A DNA stretch of 64,000 nt from Candidatus Anaerostipes excrementavium (GTDB lineage: Bacteria > Bacillota > Clostridia > Lachnospirales > Lachnospiraceae), in the NCBI GenBank assembly GCA_019114985.1, contig DXEM01000032.1, positions 1-64,000 of the forward strand, read 5' to 3'. The translations under genes were made by a program, and so were the position numbers. Of this stretch, positions 19,508 to 30,912 are shown piece after piece (the stretch's first letter is position 1; every line of letters begins with the position of its first letter). The notes below the pieces were generated by a model that saw only the letters and a program-made list of their open reading frames with translations, was not told the DNA's origin and ran no database searches.

Positions 19508-21703
19508 TTAGAAGCTATTTTCATTTACTTTCCGGAAATGATAACATTCGCTGCGGAAATCTTGTTTATGTATCGGTATACTAATACCGCTGTACATCAA
19601 TTCATCCCCTCCATATATCTTTCCGGTATTCAAGTCTTTGTAATACCCGTCTCTTTCTAGTCCTTTGAATTTCATGAGTTGGATCGGAGCCGCCGGACGG
19701 CTTAAAATCTCAAAGTAAAATCCGACGACGTCTTTCCCGTCTTTTGACACAAAATTCCACTGCGCCAGGTTCCCTTCAAAAGGATTCTTGGTACGGTAAA
19801 ACGTTCCAAACTGAATCGTTTCCCGAATCTCTTTATAAAAATCGACCTGTTGTTTGATTTGTTCTAATTCTTCCTCGCTGCACTTTGTAAGGTCCAGCTC
19901 GTAACCCATATTGGCGCTCATCGCCGCAAAACCTCTGGTGGAAAGAGACGTCTCTCGTCCCGTCTGTTGGTTCGGGCATCCGCTTACATGGGCGCCTATG
20001 GTGATCGGCGGATAGGTGAGCGATGTCGCATATTGTATCTTCAGCCTGCATACGGCATCTGTATTGTCGCTGCACCAGGTCTGCGGCATATAATAAAGCA
20101 TTCCCGGGTCAAATCGCCCGCCGCCGCTGGAACAGCTTTCAAATAAAATATCCGGATATTTATTTGTCAGTGTCTCGAGAATTCGATACAGTCCCAGAAC
20201 ATATCGATGGGTAATCTCGCCTTGACGGGCCGCAGGATAAAATCCGCTTCCCACATCGGTCAAATGCCGGTTCATATCCCATTTCACATAGTCGATCTGA
20301 GCGCTTTCTAATACCTTGGATATGCTCTCAATTACATAATCACAAACATCTTCCCTGGATAAATCCAAGACTAACTGTCCTCTTCCATAAGTATAAGGAC
20401 GTCCCGGCGTATGCAGGACATAGTCCGGATGCCTGCGGTACAGATCACTATTTTCCGAGATCATCTCCGGCTCCAGCCATAGACCGAACTGCAAACCTTT
20501 CTCATGGATTTTCTCTTCCAGCCCTTTCAGGCCGTCCGGCAGCTTTCTTCGATCTTCGATCCAATCGCCGAGAGAGCTTGTTGTGTCATCTCTCTTTCCA
20601 AACCATCCGTCGTCCAGGACGAAAAGCTCGATTCCGACTTGTGCCGCTTTATCAGCGATCTCCAAGATCTTTTCCTCGGTAAAATCGAAATATGTTGCTT
20701 CCCAGTTATTGATCAAAATCGGACGGATCTTTTTGGTATATTGGCTTCTGATCAGGTGATCCTGATAGAAATTATGAAAGATTTTAGACATTTCATTCAG
20801 CCCTTCGGATGTATAGACCATAACGACCTCCGGCGTATGGAATTCCTGTCCCGGTTCCAGCAGCCATTGCCCGTTCCATGGATTCATTCCCATCTGAAAT
20901 CTGGTATTTTCAAATGCGTCGGTCTGGGCAGCAGCAATAAAATTACCACTGTATACAAAATTTGCCGCATAGACCTCTCCGAAGTCTTCCGTTGTTTCCG
21001 GCCGAAGCAGCGCCATGAACGGAGCCTGCTGCGGTGAACTGGTTCCTCTGAGGCTTTCAATCTGAACCGTTCCGCTTGTGATGCGTCTTCGATCCATATT
21101 TCTTTCGTTATTATGCGCCCCATAAAGAGTCAGCACATCAAAGCCTGCCTCACGGATATCCACAGACATACTGAGCATCTTCGTCAGTGTAAGATTTTCT
21201 TCCCCTGTGTTTACAAAACGTACGCTTCTGGCAATGACGCTTTGGTTATGGAACGCGTGATACCACAATTCAACCTTCAAGCCGGAGAGTTCGTCCAGCA
21301 TATGAATTTTTAGTGTATCTACCTCGTCGTCATTTCCAAAAGAAGCCGGAAGACCCGAAAGGGGTTCTTTCCCGTGAAGGATCTCATATCCCTGATAGAT
21401 CAGATTGCTGATCCTTCCTCCCTGCTCATCTAACATTCCATAAGCACAGTTTCTGTAGTCTCCGTTCCCTGTCTGCGGATATTCCTGAGGCAGGGTATCC
21501 AGAGAAAACGCGCGGTCCAAATCATCAGGATTTGGCGCAAATCCGCGGTCTTTCCAAATAATCCTGCGGCTTGCTCCATAGCGGTTTAATCTCTTTCCCC
21601 AATATAAATGAGTGAGATATCCCCGGACAACGCCCATTACATAACTTGTATCCCCGGCCTGCAAATGAAATACCTGATTTTCTTTATCATAGACAATTGA
21701 CAT
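19508..21703 (-). CDS. Alpha-galactosidase (GH36)
   Basis: YVKWDMNRHLTD nucleophile, CSSGGGRFDPG and CSDNTDA; start at 21703 (MSIVYDKEN) behind GGAGGTGA. Confidence 0.9.
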   Translation of the reverse strand: MSIVYDKENQVFHLQAGDTSYVMGVVRGYLTHLYWGKRLNRYGASRRIIWKDRGFAPNPDDLDRAFSLDTLPQEYPQTGNGDYRNCAYGMLDEQGGRISNLIYQGYEILHGKEPLSGLPASFGNDDEVDTLKIHMLDELSGLKVELWYHAFHNQSVIARSVRFVNTGEENLTLTKMLSMSVDIREAGFDVLTLYGAHNNERNMDRRRITSGTVQIESLRGTSSPQQAPFMALLRPETTEDFGEVYAANFVYSGNFIAAAQTDAFENTRFQMGMNPWNGQWLLEPGQEFHTPEVVMVYTSEGLNEMSKIFHNFYQDHLIRSQYTKKIRPILINNWEATYFDFTEEKILEIADKAAQVGIELFVLDDGWFGKRDDTTSSLGDWIEDRRKLPDGLKGLEEKIHEKGLQFGLWLEPEMISENSDLYRRHPDYVLHTPGRPYTYGRGQLVLDLSREDVCDYVIESISKVLESAQIDYVKWDMNRHLTDVGSGFYPAARQGEITHRYVLGLYRILETLTNKYPDILFESCSSGGGRFDPGMLYYMPQTWCSDNTDAVCRLKIQYATSLTYPPITIGAHVSGCPNQQTGRETSLSTRGFAAMSANMGYELDLTKCSEEELEQIKQQVDFYKEIRETIQFGTFYRTKNPFEGNLAQWNFVSKDGKDVVGFYFEILSRPAAPIQLMKFKGLERDGYYKDLNTGKIYGGDELMYSGISIPIHKQDFRSECYHFRKVNENSF

Positions 21704-21824
21704 CTTCTCACCTCCTCGTCTTGTCCCTTGCAATATTCATTATAACAGCTTATAATTTTTATTATATGGACTTTTGTTGTCTATATATGGTACTTTGTTG
21801 ACCTGTGAAAAAGGAGGAAAAGGA

Positions 21825-22643
21825 TTGACTGATTTTCATTATTCCAATGATTTTACAAGAAATATTGATGCAATGGTATATACCTGCGGATATGAAGACT
21901 GCAAGCCATCTCACAGCTATGGACCGGCAATCAGAAGCGGATACATGATCCATTATATTTTGAAAGGAAAAGGATTTTTTAAATGCCAGGACAAGATTTA
22001 TCGCCTTCATGCAGGCGATGCATTCTGCATTTATCCCAATGAAAGGATTTATTATGAGGCCGATGTCAAAGATCCTTGGTCTTACAGCTGGATCGGTATG
22101 CAGGGAATTAAGATCCGTCAGTATCTGGAACGTACTTCTTTGTACAATACCCGCTGTATTCATCCCGGAGAAGATTCTGAACTGCTGCGCTGCCATGAAC
22201 GCATGCTGGAGGCTTCTATGCTCTCAGAGAATAAAGATCTGCGCATGAACAGCATTCTATATGAATACCTATATCTCTTAACGCAAAAATTTCCCAGGGA
22301 GGATCTATCTCCCCAGGAAAAACAAAATTATTATGTTCAGGAGGCTCTGCGCTATTTAGAGACTCACTATGAAGAAAATTTTAGTTTGCAGGACATATCT
22401 CTGCAGCTAAATATCGAGCGTTCCTACCTGTACCGCCTGTTCAAATCTTTTGTAGGAGTCTCTATGAAAGATTATCTCCTGGATCTCCGGATTACGCGTG
22501 CATGCAGCCTATTATCGGAGACCGGCTTATCCATATCCGATATTTCCAGATCCGTTGGATATGAAGACCCACTCTATTTTTCTAAACTTTTTAAGAAGAA
22601 AAAAGATTGCTCTCCAAGCCAGTATCGGCAGCGGTCCAAATGA
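21825..22643 (+). CDS. AraC-family regulator (MsmR-like)
   Basis: Probable TTG start (LTDFHYSNDF) 7 bp after AAGGAGG; two C-terminal HTHs ISLQLNIERSYLYRLFK, ISRSVGYEDPLYFSKLFKK. Confidence 0.85.
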   Translation: MTDFHYSNDFTRNIDAMVYTCGYEDCKPSHSYGPAIRSGYMIHYILKGKGFFKCQDKIYRLHAGDAFCIYPNERIYYEADVKDPWSYSWIGMQGIKIRQYLERTSLYNTRCIHPGEDSELLRCHERMLEASMLSENKDLRMNSILYEYLYLLTQKFPREDLSPQEKQNYYVQEALRYLETHYEENFSLQDISLQLNIERSYLYRLFKSFVGVSMKDYLLDLRITRACSLLSETGLSISDISRSVGYEDPLYFSKLFKKKKDCSPSQYRQRSK

Positions 22644-22652
22644 CGCCCCAAC

Positions 22653-23300
22653 TTATGATTCTTTTTTCTGATGGACTCTGATAGAAATTACATAGGAAAC
22701 TGCCAGCAGACAAATCGAAATCAATGGAAGAATCCCATAGATGATATAAGGGTTGAGACTTGCAAAAAAGTCTCTGATCAGCGGGATCCCGTCGACACCG
22801 GCAAAAATTGCTCCCATACCGATGGATGCGGTAATCAAAAATAGAATTAAAATGATCCTTGCTTTTTCCAGTCCAAATCGAATATTCAAAGGCATCATAA
22901 CGGCCAATGGAACAAATCCTATGGTAATCATCAGTGATAAAATCATAAAAAATTCATCTTTTGAATTCCCTATCTCCGGAACCAGGAGAAAGATTGCGGA
23001 AAAGAGAAGGTATACACAAAGAGCTCCAAACTGGGCGATGATTCCGAGAAGATACTTCTCCGCCACCAGCTGCTTTGAAGGAACCGGAAAACATCGGCTG
23101 TATATCTGCCATCCGCTTTTTTCATCATAACCCATAGAGTTTAATGGAATCATGGCAACCATGATCATCATATAACAACCCCAAAACGTGGCATTTGGCA
23201 GCCCGGTAGCAGCGGTAAGTCCTGCAGCTACAAGCAGCAATAGAAACCAACCATACTGATAACATAACTCATACCAGTCTTTCAACAATAATCCTTTCAT
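22653..23300 (-). CDS. ABC-2 type transporter permease
   Basis: Multi-pass membrane protein with overlapping start/stop with ABC ATPase gene. Confidence 0.75.
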   Translation of the reverse strand: MKGLLLKDWYELCYQYGWFLLLLVAAGLTAATGLPNATFWGCYMMIMVAMIPLNSMGYDEKSGWQIYSRCFPVPSKQLVAEKYLLGIIAQFGALCVYLLFSAIFLLVPEIGNSKDEFFMILSLMITIGFVPLAVMMPLNIRFGLEKARIILILFLITASIGMGAIFAGVDGIPLIRDFFASLNPYIIYGILPLISICLLAVSYVISIRVHQKKES

Positions 23301-24154
23301 AATACGCCTCTCCTTTCTTTCTTGGACAAAAAGATAATGATATCTTCCAGTGCGGCAGCTTCCGTCTGATATCCTTCCGGAAGCCGGCTTTTCCTTACCA
23401 AAGCTTCCACTCCATACCCGTAATCTCGAATTCCTGCCACCGCCTCATCGTCCAATTCCTGCAATTCCTCTTTTGAGCATTTCAAAATTCCATAAGATTC
23501 CAGAAGCTGATCTTTTTCTTCACAGATCAGGAGTTTTCCTTTCTGCAGAAAAGCAACATAATCGCAAAGTTTTTCCAAATCCCCTACAATATGAGAAGAA
23601 ATCAGGATCGTATGATCTTCCTCCAGAGTGAACGTATTGAACAGGTCTAAAATCTCATCCCTAACAACCGGATCCAATCCGCTGGTAGGTTCATCCAGAA
23701 TCAATAGTTTCGCATGGTGTGACATTGCGACTGCAATGGATAATTTTCTCTGCATTCCTTTGGAAAATTCTTTGAACCGTTTCTTTTTTCTCGGCAGGGA
23801 AAAGAAATCCACCAGACGATAAAACTCTTCTTCGTCCCACTGCTGATAAATATTCTTCATAATATGGTTCACCTGGTCTACGGTCACTCCATCCGGAAAC
23901 TGTGCTTCATCCAGTACAATTCCGATATCTTCTTTGCTTTCCACAATAGAATCCTCGATGGATTCTCCAAAAATCCTGATCTCTCCCTGATCCTTTTTCA
24001 CAAGATCCAAAATCATTTTGATTGTTGTACTCTTGCCTGCTCCATTTTCTCCGATCAATCCCATAATGTATCCGGAAGGCAGACAAAGATTCAGGTCTTT
24101 TAACTGAAATTGTCCGTAACTTTTCTCCACATGACTTAACTCAATCGCATTCAT
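23297..24154 (-). CDS. ABC transporter ATP-binding protein
   Basis: GENGAGKSTTIKMI, SKGMQRKLSIAVAMSH, LLILDEPTSGLDP. Confidence 0.92.
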   Translation of the reverse strand: MNAIELSHVEKSYGQFQLKDLNLCLPSGYIMGLIGENGAGKSTTIKMILDLVKKDQGEIRIFGESIEDSIVESKEDIGIVLDEAQFPDGVTVDQVNHIMKNIYQQWDEEEFYRLVDFFSLPRKKKRFKEFSKGMQRKLSIAVAMSHHAKLLILDEPTSGLDPVVRDEILDLFNTFTLEEDHTILISSHIVGDLEKLCDYVAFLQKGKLLICEEKDQLLESYGILKCSKEELQELDDEAVAGIRDYGYGVEALVRKSRLPEGYQTEAAALEDIIIFLSKKERRGVL

Positions 24155-24531
24155 TCTTCCACTTCCTTTCCCATGATCTGAAACATCTCTATCACTTCAT
24201 CTGCAGATATTCCACAAACTTTTGCCAATTCCCAAATCCTCTCCATATAGTTTTCTATTTTCTTTAAATTTTCTTCCCGAATCAATTCTAAATTCTTTTC
24301 TGCTACAAAGGATCCTTTCCCGGCAACCGAATTGATGAACCCATCCTTTTCCAATTCGTCATATGCCCGCTTGGTAGTGATCACACTAATCCTTAAATCC
24401 TTCGCCAATCCTCGGATGGATGGGAGCATGTCGCCTTCTTTTAACTTTCCCGCGATGATCATATCCTTCATCTGCCGATAAATCTGTTCATAGATCGGCT
24501 GTCCTTTGGTATTGCTGATAATGATCTTCAA
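24151..24531 (-). CDS. GntR/YtrA-family regulator
   Basis: IYEQIYRQMKDMIIAGKLKEGDMLPSIRGLAKDLRISVITTKRAYDELEKDG; probable TTG start at 24531 behind GGAGGG. Confidence 0.88.
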   Translation of the reverse strand: MKIIISNTKGQPIYEQIYRQMKDMIIAGKLKEGDMLPSIRGLAKDLRISVITTKRAYDELEKDGFINSVAGKGSFVAEKNLELIREENLKKIENYMERIWELAKVCGISADEVIEMFQIMGKEVEE

Positions 24532-24665
24532 AGAATCCCTCCTTTCAATGTCTATTTCATATCTTCTGTATATAAACAGTATATACAGCAACAACAGGTG
24601 TGTCAACCTTTTTCTTTCAATTTAAAATTTCTCTTTTGATTTTTTCAAAAAAATCTGCTAGAACA

Positions 24666-24727
24666 TAAAAACAGTGCGCAGCCAATTGGTATAAATCCAA
24701 CTGTTTTGGTTACGCACTGTTTTTTCG
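24666..24727 (-). terminator. Intrinsic terminator
   Basis: aacagtgcg...cgcactgtttttt long hairpin with U-tract. Confidence 0.65.
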
Positions 24728-24770
24728 TTTTATTATAGCAAAATTAAATTCTTTTCCGGAGACAGAAGAA

Positions 24771-26171
24771 TTACACCAGGTACCTGACACACTGTATGAT
24801 ATAGGATAGAATTGTAATCGTCCGCTCTTTCCCGGAATCGATTTCTCGTTCTTTTATTTTGGAATTACTGATATAGTTTCCATCTGCATCCACGGCCAGA
24901 GAGCCGTCCTGCAGCGTTTGAAGGTTCTCGGATAACTGAGCGGCGATTTCCTCTCCCTGTACGACCAGCATCGTTTCTGTATCCACATAGGTACTCCTGC
25001 AGTCAAAATTATAAGAACCTACGATGGCCAGATCATCATCGATGACAAGGGATTTCCCGTGGGTGGAATGCCGTCCCATATATTCATAAATTTGGACTCC
25101 AGTATCCAAAATCTTTTGCTTGTTTCTCTTATAATCTGCTGACGCACAAATGTTGTCTCCGGAAGCTATGGAATTTAAGATGATTGTTGTATTTGGCACC
25201 TTCTTTTTCACCTCTTCCATCCCTTCATACATTTCATCTGAAAATACCGCATATGGGGTATGGATCAGTACCCGCTCATCCGCATCCAGCATCAATTGTT
25301 TCATCGTTTCCCATACATATGGTTCCTTGCCGTAAATATGGGTTGGATTGGTTACCAAAGTTGCTTTCTTTATCGGAACCGTGATTTCCTCGTAATCAAA
25401 TGCCGGCACGTCCAATTCCTTTTCGTGTTTCAGAAGTTCCTTGATTTTCTCGGAGCGCTTCTCCTTAGACCAGCTGCCGAACTTTCTTTTGCATACGTCC
25501 AGGTTCCATACTTCCTCAAAATAGTCTTTCACCTGATAAACCGCGCTGTTTTTCTCACCGCCTGTATTCACGATCAAAATTTCACGATCCAGCCCTGTAC
25601 TTTTCCCTTTGTGGGTTCCAATGAAATAATCAAACATATTTCTTCCGCCCATCAAAAGATATTGATCGTCCACCACCAAATATTTATCATGCAGGCATCC
25701 ATGGATTGTCCAGGGCTTCAATGGATTCGGCGTGTTATAAAACCGTATTTCAATATTCGGATGACTCCCTGCTGCCTGGAAAATATCTTTTCCACTCATA
25801 TGAAGCGTACCATAGAGTCCATCCACAAGGATCTTTACTTTTACACCTCTTTGTGCTGCTGCCACAAGCGCTGCAAACGTATCATCGGTGCTGCTTCCTT
25901 CCCGAATATCAAACGTAGATATGATAATCTCTTTTTTGGCACGGCGAATCATATCAAGCCGTACATCCAATGCTTCTTGATTCTCTTCTACGATCTTGGC
26001 CCGATCCGTCTCTTTTTCTCCCGGCTTCTGGTAAAAGTTCTCCGCCTGAATCTGTGCTTTGCCTTCGTCGCTGACACTTTTCAAATGAACAAAGGGCGCC
26101 AGCATGCCCACGATGACATACAGCAAATATACAAGCAAAACAATGCCGATGATTTTCAGTTTCTTTTTCAT
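24771..26171 (-). CDS. Phospholipase D-family protein (cardiolipin synthase-like)
   Basis: Two HKD motifs: HDKYLVVDD and HGKSLVIDD; N-terminal TM. Confidence 0.82.
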   Translation of the reverse strand: MKKKLKIIGIVLLVYLLYVIVGMLAPFVHLKSVSDEGKAQIQAENFYQKPGEKETDRAKIVEENQEALDVRLDMIRRAKKEIIISTFDIREGSSTDDTFAALVAAAQRGVKVKILVDGLYGTLHMSGKDIFQAAGSHPNIEIRFYNTPNPLKPWTIHGCLHDKYLVVDDQYLLMGGRNMFDYFIGTHKGKSTGLDREILIVNTGGEKNSAVYQVKDYFEEVWNLDVCKRKFGSWSKEKRSEKIKELLKHEKELDVPAFDYEEITVPIKKATLVTNPTHIYGKEPYVWETMKQLMLDADERVLIHTPYAVFSDEMYEGMEEVKKKVPNTTIILNSIASGDNICASADYKRNKQKILDTGVQIYEYMGRHSTHGKSLVIDDDLAIVGSYNFDCRSTYVDTETMLVVQGEEIAAQLSENLQTLQDGSLAVDADGNYISNSKIKEREIDSGKERTITILSYIIQCVRYLV

Positions 26172-26240
26172 CTTCCTACCTTCTCCTCTTCACTCGTATT
26201 GATTCTACGTTTAGTATACCATAAAATTTTCCAAAAAAGG

Positions 26241-26277
26241 AAAAGCGCAAAGATTCTTTTCTCTGCGCTTGTTTTTC
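26241..26277 (-). terminator. Intrinsic terminator of bgl operon
   Basis: aagcgcagagaaaagaatctttgcgcttttcc on minus strand. Confidence 0.65.
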
Positions 26278-26282
26278 CTATT

Positions 26283-27719
<1,437 letters not shown>

Positions 27720-29651
27720 TTATTTTACGATGTTTAAGAGAACTTCCCCGGTTTTGATCTGCTCTTTGTCTGTTTCTAAAATATCGAGATAGTCATCCAT
27801 ATTTGTGATCAGCACAGGGGTTTCCAGACAATATCCTTTTCCTTTGATGAAATCCATATCAAAGGAAACCAGTTTCTGTCCCTGTTTTACATGATCTCCC
27901 TGTTTTACAAATGCTTCAAATCCTTCTCCCTCTAACTGTACCGTATCTAATCCGATATGAATCAATAATTCTGCGCCTGCGTCCGTTTTCATTCCAATCG
28001 CATGGAGGGTTGGGAACAAGGCAGAAATTTCTCCATCTGCAGGAGCATATACGTTTCCATCTTCCGGTACAATCGCCGCGCCTTTTCCAAGAACACCGGA
28101 AGCAAACGCATCATCTTGGATCTCTTCTAATTTTAATACTTTTCCGTTCATCGGACTAACAATTTCGGATGCATTGACAAGACTGCTTTTTGTGACAGAT
28201 TCTGCCGCCTGATCTGTATTTTCCCGTACTTCTGCATTTTTCTTTGAATCATCTTTGTAAATCAGCATCGTTGCTGCAAATGCAATGATCATCGTGATAA
28301 CAACACCTGCAACCGCAACGATTAAGTTGCCCATACTTCCATCTGGTTCGATCATAGCAGGAAATTCGAAGATTCCCATTCCGCCCATCATGAATTTACG
28401 GAAATTGAATGCTCCATAAAATCCTCCGCCGATGCAGCCTGCAATACAGCTGATCACAAACGGTTTTTTTAACGGCAGCAAGATACCATAAATTGCTGGT
28501 TCTGTGACGCCAAAAATTCCGGAAATAAAGTTTGGAAGCGCCATTTCTCTTAAATGTTTATCTTTTGTCTTAAAGAAGATCGCAAGTACAACGGCGGATG
28601 TAGCGAAAGTACAAGCGAAGAACGGCATCATGACATTGTCATATCCATTTGTCATAATATTGTTGATGTATACCGGAATAAATCCCCAGTGAAGTCCGAA
28701 AATAACAAGGATCTGCCATGTCAGTCCCACGATCGCTCCTGCCAGCATCGGACTTGCATTTCGAACCGTCATGACAGCTTCTGCGATAATCGTTGATCCA
28801 AAGGTTGCTACCGGACCAATGACTAGGAGTCCAATCGGAATCGTAATCAAAAGCGTCAGCATCGGTACAAAGAAGAATTTTACCAAATCCGGAATAAATT
28901 TATTAAAGAATTTCTCACATTTTGACGCAAAGTATACCACGAAAATGACCGGAATTACAGTTCCTGTATAATCCATAGCGATCATAGGAATTCCAAAGAA
29001 TGTCGTATATACCTGTGATTCAAATATTGTGCCTGAAAATAAAGTGTACAAAGCGTCTCCGCCTGCGGACAATGCAGAATTCTGGATGGTTGGATAACAC
29101 ATGATCGCACCGATTACCAAACCAATCATCGGTTTTAAATTGAATTTCTTTGCAGCTGTGTAGCCAAGGAACAACGGCAGGAAATTAAAAAGTCCATCGC
29201 CAATTGCATTTAAAACCAGGTATCCTCCGCACGTATCCGTGTATAGACCGATGGCGACAAACAGGGCATTCAGTCCTTTGACCATACCGCAGGCAGCCAT
29301 AATTCCAAGAATCGGCTGGAAGATTCCTGAAATCGTATCGATGGCTCGATCGAACAAACTTCCAGACGGAGCGTCATCTGCTCCACTGACGGTATCCTCT
29401 TCCAGTCCTAACAACGGCATCACATCCGCGTACACTTCCGGAACATGGTTTCCGATAACAACCTGATATTGTCCGCCGCTCTTCATTAAAGTCACGACGC
29501 CGTCCATGTTCTTGATTACATCATCATTGGCTTTTCCTTCGTCTTTTAACTTAAAACGAAGTCTCGTGATGCAGTGTGTCAGACTGCTGACATTTTCTTT
29601 TCCGCCTACATTTTTGACAATTTCTTTTGCCAGATTTTCGTATTTTCCCAT
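27720..29651 (-). CDS. PTS beta-glucoside IIBCA
   Basis: Start MGKYENLAKEIVKNVGG behind GGAGGAAAG; IIB SLTHCITRLRFKLKD; IIA FPTLHAIGMKTDAGAELLIHIGLDTV. Confidence 0.9.
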   Translation of the reverse strand: MGKYENLAKEIVKNVGGKENVSSLTHCITRLRFKLKDEGKANDDVIKNMDGVVTLMKSGGQYQVVIGNHVPEVYADVMPLLGLEEDTVSGADDAPSGSLFDRAIDTISGIFQPILGIMAACGMVKGLNALFVAIGLYTDTCGGYLVLNAIGDGLFNFLPLFLGYTAAKKFNLKPMIGLVIGAIMCYPTIQNSALSAGGDALYTLFSGTIFESQVYTTFFGIPMIAMDYTGTVIPVIFVVYFASKCEKFFNKFIPDLVKFFFVPMLTLLITIPIGLLVIGPVATFGSTIIAEAVMTVRNASPMLAGAIVGLTWQILVIFGLHWGFIPVYINNIMTNGYDNVMMPFFACTFATSAVVLAIFFKTKDKHLREMALPNFISGIFGVTEPAIYGILLPLKKPFVISCIAGCIGGGFYGAFNFRKFMMGGMGIFEFPAMIEPDGSMGNLIVAVAGVVITMIIAFAATMLIYKDDSKKNAEVRENTDQAAESVTKSSLVNASEIVSPMNGKVLKLEEIQDDAFASGVLGKGAAIVPEDGNVYAPADGEISALFPTLHAIGMKTDAGAELLIHIGLDTVQLEGEGFEAFVKQGDHVKQGQKLVSFDMDFIKGKGYCLETPVLITNMDDYLDILETDKEQIKTGEVLLNIVK

Positions 29652-29729
29652 TGCTCTTTCCTCCATGAAAATAATTTATCTATGAAGGTTTGGCCAACTT
29701 AATGTCACCATCCAGGCATACCGGTTTTT

Positions 29730-30575
29730 CTATTTGCCAGTCTTTTTGATGACCCTTTCAATATGGATTGTCAAATAGATCTGCTCTTCTTTGGACAGCT
29801 GATGTCCGTACTTCTTCTCTATGAATTCTGAGATCCTTCCGACACAGCGGAAAGAATCCTCATATTTCTTACGGATGACATTCCAAAGATCATCGCTGTC
29901 ATCTTCCTCATAAAATTTATGATCCAACAAACGTTTAGCGAAAAATTTCAAGTGTGTAATAAATCGATAATAGTAAACATCCTCTTCGTCAAAGTCCACA
30001 TGGAAATAGTATTTTACGATGTTGATAAGCTCCTGCATGATCTTCGTGATCTCATACATATCGTGCATGACTGCTTCATCCATCTGTGCATTTGCCAGAT
30101 GAAGCGCGATGAAACCTGCTTCATCTTCCGGAAGACGTACTTTGCACTGCTCCTCAATCAGATCCAGCGCCCACAATCCGATCTGGTATTCCTCTTTATA
30201 AAACCTCTGAATATCCCACAGCAGAACATTTTTCACCGTAATTCCATCCAGAAAACGAAGAATCGATGTATGAACATGATCGATCAAGGAAATATAGATC
30301 ATGTCATTGAGCTTGCGGCCTAACCGTTTTTTCGCCTCTGTGATAATCTCTTCTCCAAGGGAAATGTGTTCCATAGGAATATCCTGAATTAATTCCCGAA
30401 ACTTGTTGTGGGCTTCCGGCGTAGATAAATGAAATTCTTTGTCAATCATATCATCCGGAATCTCATCCCCGGGTCTCTTCTTAAAGCAGATGCCGCGGCC
30501 CATCACGATCTGTTCTTGTCCTTCTTCGTTTAGAATGACTGCCACATTGTTATTCAGTATCTTAAAAATCCTCAT
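29730..30575 (-). CDS. licT: BglG/LicT-family PRD-containing transcription antiterminator
   Basis: MRIFKILNNNVAVILNEEGQEQIVMGRGI CAT domain, two PRDs. Confidence 0.9.
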   Translation of the reverse strand: MRIFKILNNNVAVILNEEGQEQIVMGRGICFKKRPGDEIPDDMIDKEFHLSTPEAHNKFRELIQDIPMEHISLGEEIITEAKKRLGRKLNDMIYISLIDHVHTSILRFLDGITVKNVLLWDIQRFYKEEYQIGLWALDLIEEQCKVRLPEDEAGFIALHLANAQMDEAVMHDMYEITKIMQELINIVKYYFHVDFDEEDVYYYRFITHLKFFAKRLLDHKFYEEDDSDDLWNVIRKKYEDSFRCVGRISEFIEKKYGHQLSKEEQIYLTIHIERVIKKTGK

Positions 30576-30621
30576 CAATACCTTTCCTCCTATGCGGGTT
30601 GCTGCGCTTTTTGGCATAAAA

Positions 30622-30711
30622 AAACCTATATGCACAAAAAAACCTGAAAGAATACTTCCAAATTAATTTCTGCATATAGGTTTAGCTTGTCGGAACAATC
30701 ACTATCCCTTT
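30622..30711 (-). promoter_or_regulatory. RAT-type antiterminator overlapping an intrinsic terminator in licT leader
   Basis: 13-bp perfect arms aaacctatatgca / tgcatataggttt with U-tract; RAT-like GGGATAGTGATTGTTCCGACAAGCTAAACC overlaps the 5' arm. Confidence 0.85.
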
Positions 30712-30723
30712 TGTTCTTTGGTT

Positions 30724-30753
30724 AGTATAGCATATATCTTTGAGGAAAGTCAA
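30724..30753 (-). promoter_or_regulatory. Promoter of licT-bgl operon
   Basis: TTGACT - 18 bp - TATACT on minus strand. Confidence 0.75.
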
Positions 30754-30796
30754 CTTTATTTCATACTTTTTTCATAAAGCCTTTTCCCTATAAACC

Positions 30797-30825
30797 TTAA
30801 CATTTCGTCGTTTTCTTGTTATAAT
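30797..30825 (+). promoter_or_regulatory. Promoter of GGDEF/EAL - CheB/CheR operon
   Basis: TTAACA - 17 bp - TATAAT. Confidence 0.7.
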
Positions 30826-30853
30826 GGATAGCGTATTTATATAAGTGATATTC

Positions 30854-30887
30854 AGGCAGTATACTGCTCAAATATACTGCCTTTTTC
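30854..30887 (+). terminator. Terminator-like hairpin in the 5' leader (candidate attenuator)
   Basis: aggcagtata-(9 nt)-tatactgcct followed by TTTTC, between promoter and start codon. Confidence 0.65.
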
Positions 30888-30912
30888 AAAAATTACATGG
30901 AGCAAGGGGGAC

